A stretch of 64,000 bases of DNA from JAKIWV01 sp963773945 (GCA_963773945.1 CAVZDD010000003.1:558001-622000); one strand, 5' to 3'; counted from the first letter of the stretch, positions 51,247 to 59,928 are shown. The notes: a model not told the origin generated them from the letters alone. A program made the numbers and translations.

Positions 51247-51897
51247 TCAGTCCCGGCCGACGACCCATACGTGGGAGTAGGTGTTCACCGCTCCGGCGAC
51301 CCGCACCCACAACGGGACCATCGCTTCCATCCACCGAGCCGCGTCGATGCCCCCGACATCGAGCGTGCCGGACCAGCCCAACGATTGCACGATCTCCGTC
51401 ACTTGCTGCTTGGCTCCGGCGTCATTCCCCGCGATCAGGAGCTCCAACCGGGGCTGCCCCTTCACGTGGGGGTCGATCATTTGGGGGCTGCCCACGGTGT
51501 TGAAGGCTTTGACGACCTTCGCAGCCGGTACGGCGCGTTGCACCTGCTCGCCCAAGGAGTCGGTGGTGCCCACGAAGAGCGTCGGGGGCATTCCCTTCGA
51601 AAAGTCGAGCGGGTTGGTGACGTCGATCAGAACCTTCCCGGTCAGGTTCGCGACTCCCGCGGCCTGGACCGCGGCGAGCGCGGCCTCCCCGTGCACGGCC
51701 AGCACGATCAGCTGACCTTGTCGAGCGGCCTCGGCCAAGGGGGCGAGCGTGACTTTCCCTTTCACCGTTTTCGCCCATTGGACAAGCTCCGGATTATCGG
51801 GCGTTCGACTGCCGACCACGACCTCGTGACCGCGGCTGGCGAATCCGCTCGCCAGCTTCTTCCCCACGTCTGCGCTTCCGAGCACCGCGACCTTCAT
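51247..51897 (-). CDS. F420-dependent NADP reductase-like dinucleotide-binding protein
   Basis: Rossmann protein of 216 residues in the F420:NADP oxidoreductase family. MKVAVLGSADVGKKLASGFASRGHEVVVGSRTP is the binding motif (GSADVG in place of the usual GTGNxG), with LIDVTNPLDFSKG and VKAFNTVGSPQMIDP typical of the family. A redox role with NADP is likely; F420 use cannot be confirmed. A longer reading would cross tRNA-Pro, so MKVAV is chosen. Confidence 0.82.
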   Translation of the reverse strand: MKVAVLGSADVGKKLASGFASRGHEVVVGSRTPDNPELVQWAKTVKGKVTLAPLAEAARQGQLIVLAVHGEAALAAVQAAGVANLTGKVLIDVTNPLDFSKGMPPTLFVGTTDSLGEQVQRAVPAAKVVKAFNTVGSPQMIDPHVKGQPRLELLIAGNDAGAKQQVTEIVQSLGWSGTLDVGGIDAARWMEAMVPLWVRVAGAVNTYSHVWVVGRD

Positions 51898-51974
51898 CGT
51901 CCGACCTCGGACGCGCCCACCCGGGTCTGGGGTATCAATCATTGGTTCCCCGGCGGGAACCGAACGGGGGCGTA

Positions 51975-52049
51975 TGGGGCCGTCCGAATTTGAATCGGAG
52001 TCTCTAGCACCCCAAGCTAGAAGGATGGTCCAAGCTACCCCACGGCCCC
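51975..52049 (-). tRNA. tRNA-Pro (anticodon GGG)
   Basis: On the minus strand a 75-nt cloverleaf: acceptor GGGGCCG/CGGCCCC with discriminator A, D-arm GGGTAGCTTGGACCATCC region, anticodon stem-loop CTAGC-TTGGGGT-GCTAG (anticodon GGG), and T-arm TCCGA-TTCAAAT-TCGGA. No intron and no encoded CCA. It would read CCC and CCU codons. Confidence 0.93.
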
Positions 52050-52113
52050 ACCGGGTACTGGGCGGCGGCGACCTGACCCGGGATGATAACAATTTGGTCC
52101 GGGGCGTTCGCGT

Positions 52114-52305
52114 TCAGCGGGTCGGCGAGTGCATCAGGAACCAGACGCTGAGGCCCACGACGGCGATGATCACGGTGTTGAGCAGGGCGAGCCAGAAGAA
52201 CGCGTTGACCTCATGCTTGCCTTCCTCCCGGCCCATCGTGTGGGGCGGGGTCGAACCTCCCGGTGTCGGGGTGTACGGCCATACGAACGGGTCGTCGTCG
52301 GGCAT
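52114..52305 (-). CDS. Small single-helix membrane protein, unknown
   Basis: The 63-residue protein has a hydrophilic N-terminus (PDDDPFVWPYTPTPGG) and one helix (AFFWLALLNTVIIAVVGLSVWFLM). Single-helix proteins like this occur as small oxidase subunits; it lies 1.3 kb from the heme/oxidase genes, but no direct link is shown. Confidence 0.5.
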   Translation of the reverse strand: MPDDDPFVWPYTPTPGGSTPPHTMGREEGKHEVNAFFWLALLNTVIIAVVGLSVWFLMHSPTR

Positions 52306-52386
52306 CGCTCAGTTCGCGCCTCGTCTCTCGAAGAATCGGCCCGGTTCTTATGGTTCGCGTTGGGTCCGCGACCCGCCGGCATCGCC

Positions 52387-53097
52387 CTACCCCGCGAACC
52401 ACGGGATCCGGCTCGCGGGGCCGGTCGGGTTCGCGACGATGGAGTGGAGGCTCCCGGCGATGTTGCCCGGAGCGAACGTGTCGCGGAGCGCGAGATGGTA
52501 GAGGATGAACAGGGCATCCTCGTCGCTCTGGACGCCCAGCGAACGCTGGACATCGACGTGGTACTCTTGCCGGAGCGTGCGGAGCAGCTCCCCGAAGTCG
52601 ATGTCGCCCGGACCGGAGCCGGAGAAGGCGCGGCGGTACATCCCGACGACCACTCCCGTGGCTAGGCGCAACACTTCGCGGGGCGGTACGGCGACGAGGT
52701 GCCAATGGGGCGCTCGAGCCGTGCCTTCGGGGTCGCGGAGCACCAGGATCCGGACCTTGCTCGGGCCCATCGTGCTTCGCGTCTTCGGAACCAGTCCCCA
52801 GGCGGACTCCGCGGCGGCGTCCGTCGGCACCACGAGGATCGGGGGCGTGAGGTCCGCATCGGGCGTCGCATCGGCGGGCGGCATCATCCCGGGCAGCACC
52901 GCACCCGCCCGGTCCACGTACACCGGGATCGACCGACGGCGGGTCCGGGGGTTCTCGACCCAGAACGAGGGCGTCGGAGCCGATCGGTGGCCGGCGGACC
53001 GAGCCTTGGGGTATCCCAGGTCCCGAAGCGCGGCTTCCGCCTCGTGCACGAGTTCTTCGTCCGTCAGCGACGGCGAGCGGGCGGCCGAGGGAGCCAT
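52387..53097 (-). CDS. Soluble protein of unknown function
   Basis: The 236-residue product: an N-terminal helical segment (TDEELVHEAEAALRDLGYPKARSA), a segment with WVENPRTRRRSIPVYVDRAG, and a C-terminal helical region (ELLRTLRQEYHVDVQRSLGVQSDEDALFILYHLALRDTF). No catalytic motif recognised. CCTTAAG about 29 nt before the ATG (53124-53130) supports a leaderless start. Confidence 0.55.
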   Translation of the reverse strand: MAPSAARSPSLTDEELVHEAEAALRDLGYPKARSAGHRSAPTPSFWVENPRTRRRSIPVYVDRAGAVLPGMMPPADATPDADLTPPILVVPTDAAAESAWGLVPKTRSTMGPSKVRILVLRDPEGTARAPHWHLVAVPPREVLRLATGVVVGMYRRAFSGSGPGDIDFGELLRTLRQEYHVDVQRSLGVQSDEDALFILYHLALRDTFAPGNIAGSLHSIVANPTGPASRIPWFAG

Positions 53098-53202
53098 TAC
53101 CTATTCCCTAGACGAACGCCCCGCTTAAGGTCGGCGCCTGTTCCCGGCGGTGCGGGCGCGCGGGCTATACCTCGCCAACGTTCCCGGCGCCGGAGGGAAC
53201 CG

Positions 53203-53652
53203 ATGGACCGACAGCGGATCTCGAGCGGAGGGCCCTGGGAAGACGTGGTGGGGTATTCGCGGGCGATCCGGGTCGGCCGGCGGGTCTATGTGGCGGGGAC
53301 GACCGCCGTAGGACCGGATGGAAAATTGGTCGGGCCCGGAGACCCCACCGCCCAGACCCGGCAGGCCTTCGCCATCATCGAACGGGCCCTCCACGCCGCC
53401 GGGGCGCAGCTCTCCGATGTCGTCCGAACGCGGTTCTTCGTCACCGACATCTCGCGGTGGGAGGAGTACACCCGGGTCCACGGCGAGTTGTTCCGGACCA
53501 CGCGGCCGGTCTCCACCATGGTCGAGGTCACGCGGCTGCTCCAGCCCGGCATGATGGTCGAGGTGGAGGTCGAAGCGGAGATCGCGTCCCGGCGGACGCC
53601 GCGACGCACTACCCCCCGACGCCGGGTACGCCGCGCACGATCACCCAGTTGA
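53203..53652 (+). CDS. RidA/YjgF-family protein
   Basis: The RidA fold, 149 residues: SRAIRVGRRVYVAGTTAVGPDGKLVGPGDPTAQTRQAFAIIERAL, VVRTRFFVTDISRWEEYTRVHGELF and RPVSTMVEVTRLLQPGMMVEVEVEA. RidA hydrolyses reactive enamine/imine intermediates. An Arg-rich 20-residue tail overlaps ctaB on the other strand (44 nt). GGAGG at 53192-53196 precedes the ATG. Confidence 0.85.
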   Translation: MDRQRISSGGPWEDVVGYSRAIRVGRRVYVAGTTAVGPDGKLVGPGDPTAQTRQAFAIIERALHAAGAQLSDVVRTRFFVTDISRWEEYTRVHGELFRTTRPVSTMVEVTRLLQPGMMVEVEVEAEIASRRTPRRTTPRRRVRRARSPS

Positions 53653-54520
53653 TGATCACGACGGCGATCACGGCGAGCAGGTACGGTCCGGAGACGATGA
53701 ACCCCCGGAGCGCGGTCTTCCGGTCGGAGTGCCTCCACAGGGGAAGCTCGGAGAGCAGGAAGAGGAGGCTCACCACCAGCAGGGCGATGATCGCCGGGAG
53801 TACGATCGGTCCCACGAGCGCGAGCAGCACGGTCGCGGGGACCAGGAGCGCACACGAGAGCACCGTGACCTTGGCCGAGTATCCCGGGTCGTCCATCCGG
53901 GGCAGCATCGGGAGCCCGACGCGCCGGTAATCCTCCCGCAGCATGAGGGCCAGGCTCCAGAAGTGGGGCGGCGTCCAGAGGAAGACCAGGAGCGCGAGCG
54001 CCAACGCCCCCCCGGTCCAGTGGCCCACGGCCGCCGCACTGCCGGCGAGGGCCGGGGCGCTGCCCGCGAATCCCCCGACCACGATGTTCCACGGCGTCCG
54101 GCGTTTCAGCCAGACCGTGTAGACCAGCACGTACGTGATCGTTCCCAGCAGGATCGAGAAGGCCGTGAGCAGGTTCAGGAACACGGCGGCGACACCGATC
54201 CCGAGGACCGTCAGCCCGAGGCCGATGGCGAGCACCCGGCCCTCGGAGGCGATCCGCTCGGTGGGCAGCGGTCGCCCCCGGGTCCGGCGCATGACGGCGT
54301 CGATGTCCCGGTCGAAGTAGTGATTGAGCGTCGCGGCGCCGCCGGAGGCTGCCGCTCCGGCGACGATCAAGAGGAGCAGCCGTTCCGGGTCGATCCGGTT
54401 CGGAAGGGCCACGAAGTATCCCGCGACCGCCACCGCAACGATGAGGAGCGTGATCCACGGCTTCGTCAAGTCGAGGTAGTCCCGCCACCCGGGCGCACGC
54501 GCGGGCGGAGGAGTCGACAT
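53609..54520 (-). CDS. ctaB: Protoheme IX farnesyltransferase
   Basis: UbiA-type prenyltransferase, 303 residues and about nine helices, converting heme B to heme O. NHYFDRDIDAVMRRTRGRPLP and the second motif DDPGYSAKVTV-type region (LREDYRRVGLPMLPRMDD) match CtaB/CyoE. It has its own TATA box just downstream of ctaA. Products feed the half-size CtaA next door. Confidence 0.95.
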   Translation of the reverse strand: MSTPPPARAPGWRDYLDLTKPWITLLIVAVAVAGYFVALPNRIDPERLLLLIVAGAAASGGAATLNHYFDRDIDAVMRRTRGRPLPTERIASEGRVLAIGLGLTVLGIGVAAVFLNLLTAFSILLGTITYVLVYTVWLKRRTPWNIVVGGFAGSAPALAGSAAAVGHWTGGALALALLVFLWTPPHFWSLALMLREDYRRVGLPMLPRMDDPGYSAKVTVLSCALLVPATVLLALVGPIVLPAIIALLVVSLLFLLSELPLWRHSDRKTALRGFIVSGPYLLAVIAVVIINWVIVRGVPGVGG

Positions 54521-54542
54521 GGAGCTCGGAGCCGGTGAACGG

Positions 54543-54549
54543 TATTAAG
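54543..54549 (-). promoter_or_regulatory. TATA box of ctaB
   Basis: CTTAATA on the minus strand, centred about 26 nt before the ATG at 54520. It gives ctaB its own start even though it follows the oxidase operon. Confidence 0.45.
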
Positions 54550-54581
54550 CGGGGCCGGGGCGCGACGGTGGATGCGGGGCG

Positions 54582-55178
54582 TTAGCCGCCGGGACCGGGG
54601 CCGGCGGGGTGGCCCCAGGGACCGTCGTTGGGGGAGGGACGGCCGGGGATCGGCCCCGCCGGGACCGGCCGCGACGGGCCCGGGTCGGGGAGGTCGGTGG
54701 AGGCCTCGCGGGCCCAGTCGACCCACCGCCGGGGAAGGTGCGGCAGGTTGCCGAGCATCACGATCAGCGCCAGGAATCCCAGCAGCGCCGTCGCGATCGC
54801 GAAGTGCAGCAGCACGAGCCAGATCGCGAGCCGTTCCTCGACCACGACCCCGCCGAGCAACGCCTCGAGCAGCACCGTGCTGAAGGCGAGCGAGGAGAGC
54901 CGGATCATCGTCGGCCGCTTCCGCTCGAACAGCAGCGCCGCGACGAACAGGACGGTCACGAAGACCGAGAGCGTGGCGGCGCCGAGCCGATGCGACCACT
55001 CGATCGCCGCCGCGCCGATGAGCGGCGGAGCGAACGTCCCGTTGCAGCTGGGCCAGCTCGTGCAGCCGAGGCCGGAGCCGCTCGCCAGGACCTCGCCGCC
55101 GAGCAGCATCGTGGCGTAGCAGGCGAAGAACGACGCGACCGCGCTCCAGCGGAACAGGTCCCGACCGCGGGATCCCAT
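54582..55178 (-). CDS. ctaA: Half-size heme A synthase (CtaA/COX15-like)
   Basis: Protein of 198 residues with four helices, half the length of bacterial CtaA. His residues in EWSHRLGAATL and LLHFAIATALLG, and a cysteine pair LGCTSWPSCNG, match one CtaA repeat. Similar half-size proteins are known in some archaea (for example Aeropyrum), where they are thought to dimerise. Expected to oxidise heme O to heme A. ATG overlaps the oxidase stop codon by 1 nt. The last ~45 residues are Pro/Gly-rich. Confidence 0.85.
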   Translation of the reverse strand: MGSRGRDLFRWSAVASFFACYATMLLGGEVLASGSGLGCTSWPSCNGTFAPPLIGAAAIEWSHRLGAATLSVFVTVLFVAALLFERKRPTMIRLSSLAFSTVLLEALLGGVVVEERLAIWLVLLHFAIATALLGFLALIVMLGNLPHLPRRWVDWAREASTDLPDPGPSRPVPAGPIPGRPSPNDGPWGHPAGPGPGG

Positions 55179-56860
55179 TACGTACCACTCTCCGGCGCGG
55201 CGGACGGGAGCGGGCCCGAGGGCACGGGCGTCGGCACGGGCCGGGCGGGTCCCGCCATCGTCGACGGAAGCGGCTCGCCCCACGGGTCGTCGGCCGCCGG
55301 AAGGCCGGTGAAGTAGCTGTAGATCATGTTGAACACGAAGAACAGCTGCGCGATCCCGAAGATCGCGGCGCCGAGGGACGACAGGAAGTTCAGGAACTGG
55401 AACGACGGGATCGGTAGGTAGGTGTAAACCCGGCGCGGCATTCCTTCCGCCCCCAGGAGGAACATCGGGAACAGGAGGAGGTTGACGCCCACGTACGTGA
55501 GCAGGAAGTGGATGTGGGCCAGGGTCTGGTTGTACCAACGGCCGGTCAGTACCGGGTAATAGAAGTAGAGGGCCGCGAAGACCGCCATCAGCGTCCCGCC
55601 GAGGATGACGTAGTGGAAGTGGGCGACCACGAAGTACGTTGCGTGATAGAGGTAATCGATCGGGATCGAGGCGAGGAAGACCCCCGACAATCCCCCGATC
55701 ACGAAACCGGTGAGGAACGCAAGGCAGAACCACATCGGCGTGGCCATCCAGATCTTGCCGCCCCAGAGCGTGGCGACCCAGTTGAACGTCTTGACCGCCG
55801 AGGGCACGGCGATCGCCATCGTGGAGAGCATGAACACGAACCGGATGTTCGTGTCGATGCCGGTCGTGAACATGTGGTGCTCCCAGACGGCGAACGAGAG
55901 CACGGCGAATACGCCGAGCGCCACCGCCATCGCTGCGTATCCGTAGATGTCCTTCCGGGCGAGCTTGGGAATGATCGTGGACACGAGGCCGAACGCCGGT
56001 AGCACGAGGATGTACACCTCCGGATGCGCGAAGAACCAGAACATGTTCTGGTAGAGCAGCGCGCCGCCGAGCGGGGTCCCGTTCACCGCGGCGAGGATGT
56101 GGGTCCCGAAGAGCCGGTCGGAGAGCACGAACGTGAGCGCGATCGAGAGCGAAGGGATGGCGAAGAGGAGGAGGATCGAGTTGATGAACACCGACCAGAC
56201 GAAGAGCGGCATGTTCCAGTACTCGACCCCGGGCGCCCGGTGTTTGATGATCGTGACCAGGAAGTTGACCGCGCCGAGCATCGACGACGCGGAGAGGATG
56301 TGGAGCCCCAGGATCCAGAGGTCGATGCCGTTGGGGTTGGACGGGTCGATCTGCAGGGAGAGCGGCACGTACCCGGTCCAACCCGCGTTCGCGTTGGAGA
56401 GGAGGAGGAGAATGCCCGCCGGCGGCAGCATCCAGAACGCGATGGCGTTGATCCGGGGGAGCGCCATCTCCTTCGCGCCGATCATCGAGGGCACCAGGAG
56501 GTTCCCGAACCCGGCGAGGACCGGCATCACGAACATGAAGATCATCAACACCCCATGCATCGTGAACAGCGTGGAGTAGACGTCCGGCGTGATGCCCAGC
56601 GTCGTCTCCGGGTCGAGGCCCAGACCCTGGACGAAGCCCAGGTCGGTCCGGATCAAGGAGGCGTAGATTCCGCCGATGAAGAAGAAAATGAACCCGACGA
56701 TGATGTACATCAGACCGATGCGGCGGTGGTCGCTGGTGAACATCCAGAGCTTCATTTTCCGGACCGTCCACTCTCCGTGGTAGGAGAAGACCCACAACAG
56801 GAATCCGGCGAATGCCGCGACCAGGCCGATTTCCACTGCGGAAATTATGAGATCCGTCAC
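55178..56860 (-). CDS. coxA: Heme-copper oxidase subunit I (A-type)
   Basis: Subunit I of 560 residues, the catalytic subunit. TSDHRRIGLMYI and FTMHGVLMIFMFV contain the low-spin heme His; FFAHPEVYILVLPAFG has the Cu His, the Glu of A1-type and the cross-linked Tyr; WEHHMFTTG gives two Cu ligands and VVAHFHYVILGG the heme His pair. The usual D-channel Asp region is IGAKEMALPRINAIAF, with Glu where Asp is typical. Lies in one operon with cytochrome b and Rieske genes. Confidence 0.96.
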   Translation of the reverse strand: MTDLIISAVEIGLVAAFAGFLLWVFSYHGEWTVRKMKLWMFTSDHRRIGLMYIIVGFIFFFIGGIYASLIRTDLGFVQGLGLDPETTLGITPDVYSTLFTMHGVLMIFMFVMPVLAGFGNLLVPSMIGAKEMALPRINAIAFWMLPPAGILLLLSNANAGWTGYVPLSLQIDPSNPNGIDLWILGLHILSASSMLGAVNFLVTIIKHRAPGVEYWNMPLFVWSVFINSILLLFAIPSLSIALTFVLSDRLFGTHILAAVNGTPLGGALLYQNMFWFFAHPEVYILVLPAFGLVSTIIPKLARKDIYGYAAMAVALGVFAVLSFAVWEHHMFTTGIDTNIRFVFMLSTMAIAVPSAVKTFNWVATLWGGKIWMATPMWFCLAFLTGFVIGGLSGVFLASIPIDYLYHATYFVVAHFHYVILGGTLMAVFAALYFYYPVLTGRWYNQTLAHIHFLLTYVGVNLLLFPMFLLGAEGMPRRVYTYLPIPSFQFLNFLSSLGAAIFGIAQLFFVFNMIYSYFTGLPAADDPWGEPLPSTMAGPARPVPTPVPSGPLPSAAPESGT

Positions 56861-56878
56861 GATTTTCCCCCCTCTACT

Positions 56879-57259
56879 TCAGCTCGTGATCAACGTCGCG
56901 ATCACGTAGGCGATCGTCGCACCGGCGCCGACGATGACGAGAATCTTGACGAAGTTCGCCACGCCGCGGTCGGTGAAGAACCCGGGGAACGTCGGATGAA
57001 CGCTGCGACCCTCCGGCCAGACCCGGTAGGTCCGGTCGACGATGTGGGCGATCATCGCGGCGCAGAGAAACAGGAGCGCGACCGCGAGGCCGAACGATTG
57101 CTCGACGCCCGGACCGACCAGCGGCCCGAGCTGGATGCAGTAGACCACGAGCAGGCCGATCGTGGCGAGCATCAGGATCAGAACGGCGGCGTAGATGTTG
57201 AGGACCCGATCCTGGACCTGGTGCACGAAGGCGGCCGGCAGGGCGGCGGAATCACTCAA
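56879..57259 (-). CDS. Small membrane protein of the oxidase operon (three helices)
   Basis: The 126-residue protein has three helices (NIYAAVLILMLATIGLLVVY, FGLAVALLFLCAAMIAHIV, FVKILVIVGAGATIAYVIATL). It sits between cytochrome b and oxidase I genes and overlaps its neighbour by 8 nt. Likely an accessory oxidase subunit, not assignable to a named family. Confidence 0.6.
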   Translation of the reverse strand: MSDSAALPAAFVHQVQDRVLNIYAAVLILMLATIGLLVVYCIQLGPLVGPGVEQSFGLAVALLFLCAAMIAHIVDRTYRVWPEGRSVHPTFPGFFTDRGVANFVKILVIVGAGATIAYVIATLITS

Positions 57260-57533
57260 AGAGGGCCACCTCCCGATGGGGCACGCCCCGGAGCCGGTCG
57301 ACCCGGTAGAGGATCCCCGCGATGAACAGGACGCAGAGCACCGTCACGACGGCGGCGCCGATCGCCACCGGCACGTCGACCAGGTAGTGGCCGGTCAGCA
57401 CGAGGTCCGAGAGACCCCAGACGACGTACGTGGCGGCGACGGTCCCGGCGGCCATGAACAAGAGAAGGACCGCCCACAGCGTGCCGTACTTGTACTTCGG
57501 GGCCGAGGGGGCGGACGGAGTGGTCTCAGTCAC
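57252..57533 (-). CDS. Small membrane protein of the oxidase operon (two helices)
   Basis: The 93-residue protein with two helices (WAVLLLFMAAGTVAATYVVWG and VPVAIGAAVVTVLCVLFIAGIL). Overlaps the cytochrome b stop by 8 nt. Possible subunit of the cytochrome b/oxidase assembly. Confidence 0.6.
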   Translation of the reverse strand: MTETTPSAPSAPKYKYGTLWAVLLLFMAAGTVAATYVVWGLSDLVLTGHYLVDVPVAIGAAVVTVLCVLFIAGILYRVDRLRGVPHREVALFE

Positions 57534-58894
57534 CCGAACTCACCTCCGAGGTGCGCGCCGACGGAGCGGTCGCCAGCGGAGGGGCCCGGCCCATCACCGG
57601 GTAGGCGCCCGGAAGCCGGTACTCCGATCCGCGAGCGATGAGTCGACTGCGGTAGCTCTTTCGGTACCGCAGGTAGAACCACGAGACGACGAGCACGTTG
57701 ACGAGCACGATCGGGCCGAGCCGTTCCGCTACCCCGATAGGCAGGATCTGGACGCCCGGGGTCAGGCCGCCCCAGACCGTGAGCAGAATGAAGAATCCCA
57801 GCAGGGTGTTGCCGATCATGACCACGATCGGCCGGTCCCGGGGATGCCGACGCGGCGACCGGTCGAGGAACGGCAGCAGCAGCACGTAGGCCATCAGCAC
57901 CATCGTCGTGCCGACGGCGATGATCGGCGTCACGCCGTAGAAGTCGACCAGCTTGAACAGCCAGAGGAAGTACCAGTCGGGTTCCGTCACGCTCTGGGTC
58001 GCTGCCAGGTTGCCCACGTAGGTCGGCAGCTGCCACGGCCAGAGGGCCGCGATGGCGAACAATAGACCGAGGTACAGCAGCGCCCACTTCGTGATGTAGA
58101 AGAAGATGTGCGGCCAGAACGGTACCTGTTTCTTCTCCTCCGAATGGACGTACCGGTTCCGCTGGGTCGGGTCGGAGGTGGCCGGCGGAGCGATGCCGTG
58201 CGACTCGAAGAGCGCGATGTGGGCGTAGAGCAACGCGCCGAGCGCGAGCGGAATGACGAGAACGTGGAGTGCGAACATCCGGGACAGCAGGCCCTGCGGA
58301 GTGCCATCGGCGAGCAGGAACGGCGCCGTCAGTGCCCCGAGGGTCGGGAGGCGCAACGCGAGCACGATGCCCACGTTCGTGGCGTTGAGCGAGATCTGAG
58401 TGTAGGGGAGGACGTAGCCGGTGAATCCCATGCCCAGCGTGAGGAGCATCAGGAGGGTGCCGGCCATCCAGGAAAATTCGCGCGGCTTCTTGTACGCCCC
58501 GAGGTAGTAGCCCCGGTAGAAGTGGATGAACGCGAGGAACAGCATCGCGTACGCGCCGTAGAGATGGGTCGAGAGGAGCAGACTGCCCATCGGAACGGAA
58601 TGGATCAGGTAGTACGTGCTGCACCACGCGGCCGGGGCCGAGGAGAACGTACCCACGGTCTGGCCGCAGTTCGTGAGGGTCGGGTTCACACTGGGCTGGT
58701 AGTAGAGCAGGAGCAGGAGGCCGGTCACGACCTGCGTCAGAAAGGCGTTCGCGACGAAGGCGCCGGTCCAGTACCGAGGGCTTGAACGTGAAGGCCGGCT
58801 GGGGGCGCAGCGCCCACTTCGAAATCCCGGCCCGGTCCTCGATGAAGCCCCAGACGCGGTTGAGGTTCTTGTTGAACCAGTGCTCGAACCCCAA
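57526..58894 (-). CDS. Cytochrome b of bc-type complex (frameshift near 58789)
   Basis: About 455 residues after correction. The start MGFEHWFNKNLNRVWGFIEDRAGISKW...FTFKP is in one frame, and RYWTGAFVANAFLTQVVTG onward is in another; removing one base in the run at 58788-58790 joins them. Heme histidines appear in IHSVPMG..STHLYG and ALHVLVIP..LLYAHIALFESH; PDWYFLW is the Qo-site motif (PEWY family). It oxidises quinol and passes electrons to the Rieske protein encoded upstream. Confidence 0.9.
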
Positions 58895-58910
58895 GCTCGC
58901 CTCCTTCCCT

Positions 58911-59750
58911 CTAGCTGCTCGGGAACTGGCAGAGGATGATCGGGGACTGCTTCTCGAGCTGGACGGAGTTCGGAACCTGGTAGCCGCCCTGAAGGGTCTC
59001 GAAATGGCCGTTGACCGCGACCCCGGTCTCGCCGATGGCGGAGATCGTGTCGTCGCCGCCCGACGCCGGGTCGCTCCACTCGAGGGTTACCTGCGGGAGG
59101 GCGTAGATCGCAGGCCCCGTGAGATTCGCCGCCCCGTTCGTCACGTCATAGGTCGACCCGTGGCAGCTGCAGTGAATGTAGAAGTTCAGCTTCTTCGAGC
59201 CGAACGTCTTCGAGCACGTGCCCGGGGGGTAGTACGAGATCGCCGGCGCGGGGCACCCCAGGTGCTGGCAGATGGCGCTGTACGCCACGATCGACTGGGT
59301 GGGACCGACGCCGCCGGGCAGGTTCGTCCCGCCCGGGCCGCCGGGCGAAGCGGGCGCCAGGTTGAGCAGAAAATTCGGCTCGTTCGTCAGCGGATACGCG
59401 AAGGTGTAAAGGTCGCTGGTGGAGACGTTGTACTCCGCTCCCATCTTGGTGGCGGTCAGCGGGGCCCCGTCGATGTCGAGGAGCTGCACCTTCGGGTACG
59501 CCTTCGCGCCCACGACCGGGGGTTGCGCAAACTGCAGGGTCCCCCCGACCAAGCCGCCGCCGGCCGCCCCGACGACCCCGGCGATGGCCAGCAACTTGAG
59601 GAGGTTCCGCTTGGTCTCGTCCACCTCGGTCCCGTCCGCGCTGCCGGACGCGACGACCGGCGCGAGCCGGTGGACCTGGCCCACCGGAAAATCGTACGGC
59701 TCGCGGTGACCGGCGCCGAACGGACACGAGGTCGGGCAGTCGCCATTCAT
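58911..59750 (-). CDS. Rieske iron-sulfur protein with KR-type Tat-like signal
   Basis: The 279-residue protein has the 2Fe-2S motifs CQHLGC (C161, H163) and CSCHGS (C194, H197), with C166 and C196 placed for the disulfide. TKRNLLKLLAIAGVVGAAGG (K47, R48) is a Tat-like anchor lacking the first Arg. The Thermoplasmata-type insertion between residues 100 and 155 is Gly/Pro-rich. It accepts electrons from cytochrome b in the same operon and overlaps the upstream small gene by 4 nt. Confidence 0.93.
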   Translation of the reverse strand: MNGDCPTSCPFGAGHREPYDFPVGQVHRLAPVVASGSADGTEVDETKRNLLKLLAIAGVVGAAGGGLVGGTLQFAQPPVVGAKAYPKVQLLDIDGAPLTATKMGAEYNVSTSDLYTFAYPLTNEPNFLLNLAPASPGGPGGTNLPGGVGPTQSIVAYSAICQHLGCPAPAISYYPPGTCSKTFGSKKLNFYIHCSCHGSTYDVTNGAANLTGPAIYALPQVTLEWSDPASGGDDTISAIGETGVAVNGHFETLQGGYQVPNSVQLEKQSPIILCQFPSS

Positions 59751-59926
59751 TCCAGGGTTCTCCCCTCGTGCGGGAACTTCTCATCGGGGACGGACGGGTC
59801 GGGCTCGGTCGCTTCGCCCGGGAGTTCCGCGCGGTCGCTGCCATAGTAGATCGCCCAGGTGAGGCCGATCCCCACGAGGACCGCCAGGACCTCGACCATC
59901 GTGATCTCGTCGTCGATGGAGAGCAT
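59747..59926 (-). CDS. Small single-helix membrane protein of the Rieske operon
   Basis: 59 residues from the ATG at 59926: one helix (VEVLAVLVGIGLTWAIYYGS) and an acidic tail (ELPGEATEPDPSVPDEKF). The stop overlaps the Rieske start by 4 nt, and the upstream Tat gene ends 2 nt away. Function unknown; a small complex subunit is likely. Confidence 0.55.
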   Translation of the reverse strand: MLSIDDEITMVEVLAVLVGIGLTWAIYYGSDRAELPGEATEPDPSVPDEKFPHEGRTLE

Positions 59927-59928
59927 GG

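Noticed and set aside
52114..52305. Assignment of the 63-residue protein as an oxidase subunit IV
   Set aside because: One helix and distance from the oxidase genes are not enough; left as unknown.
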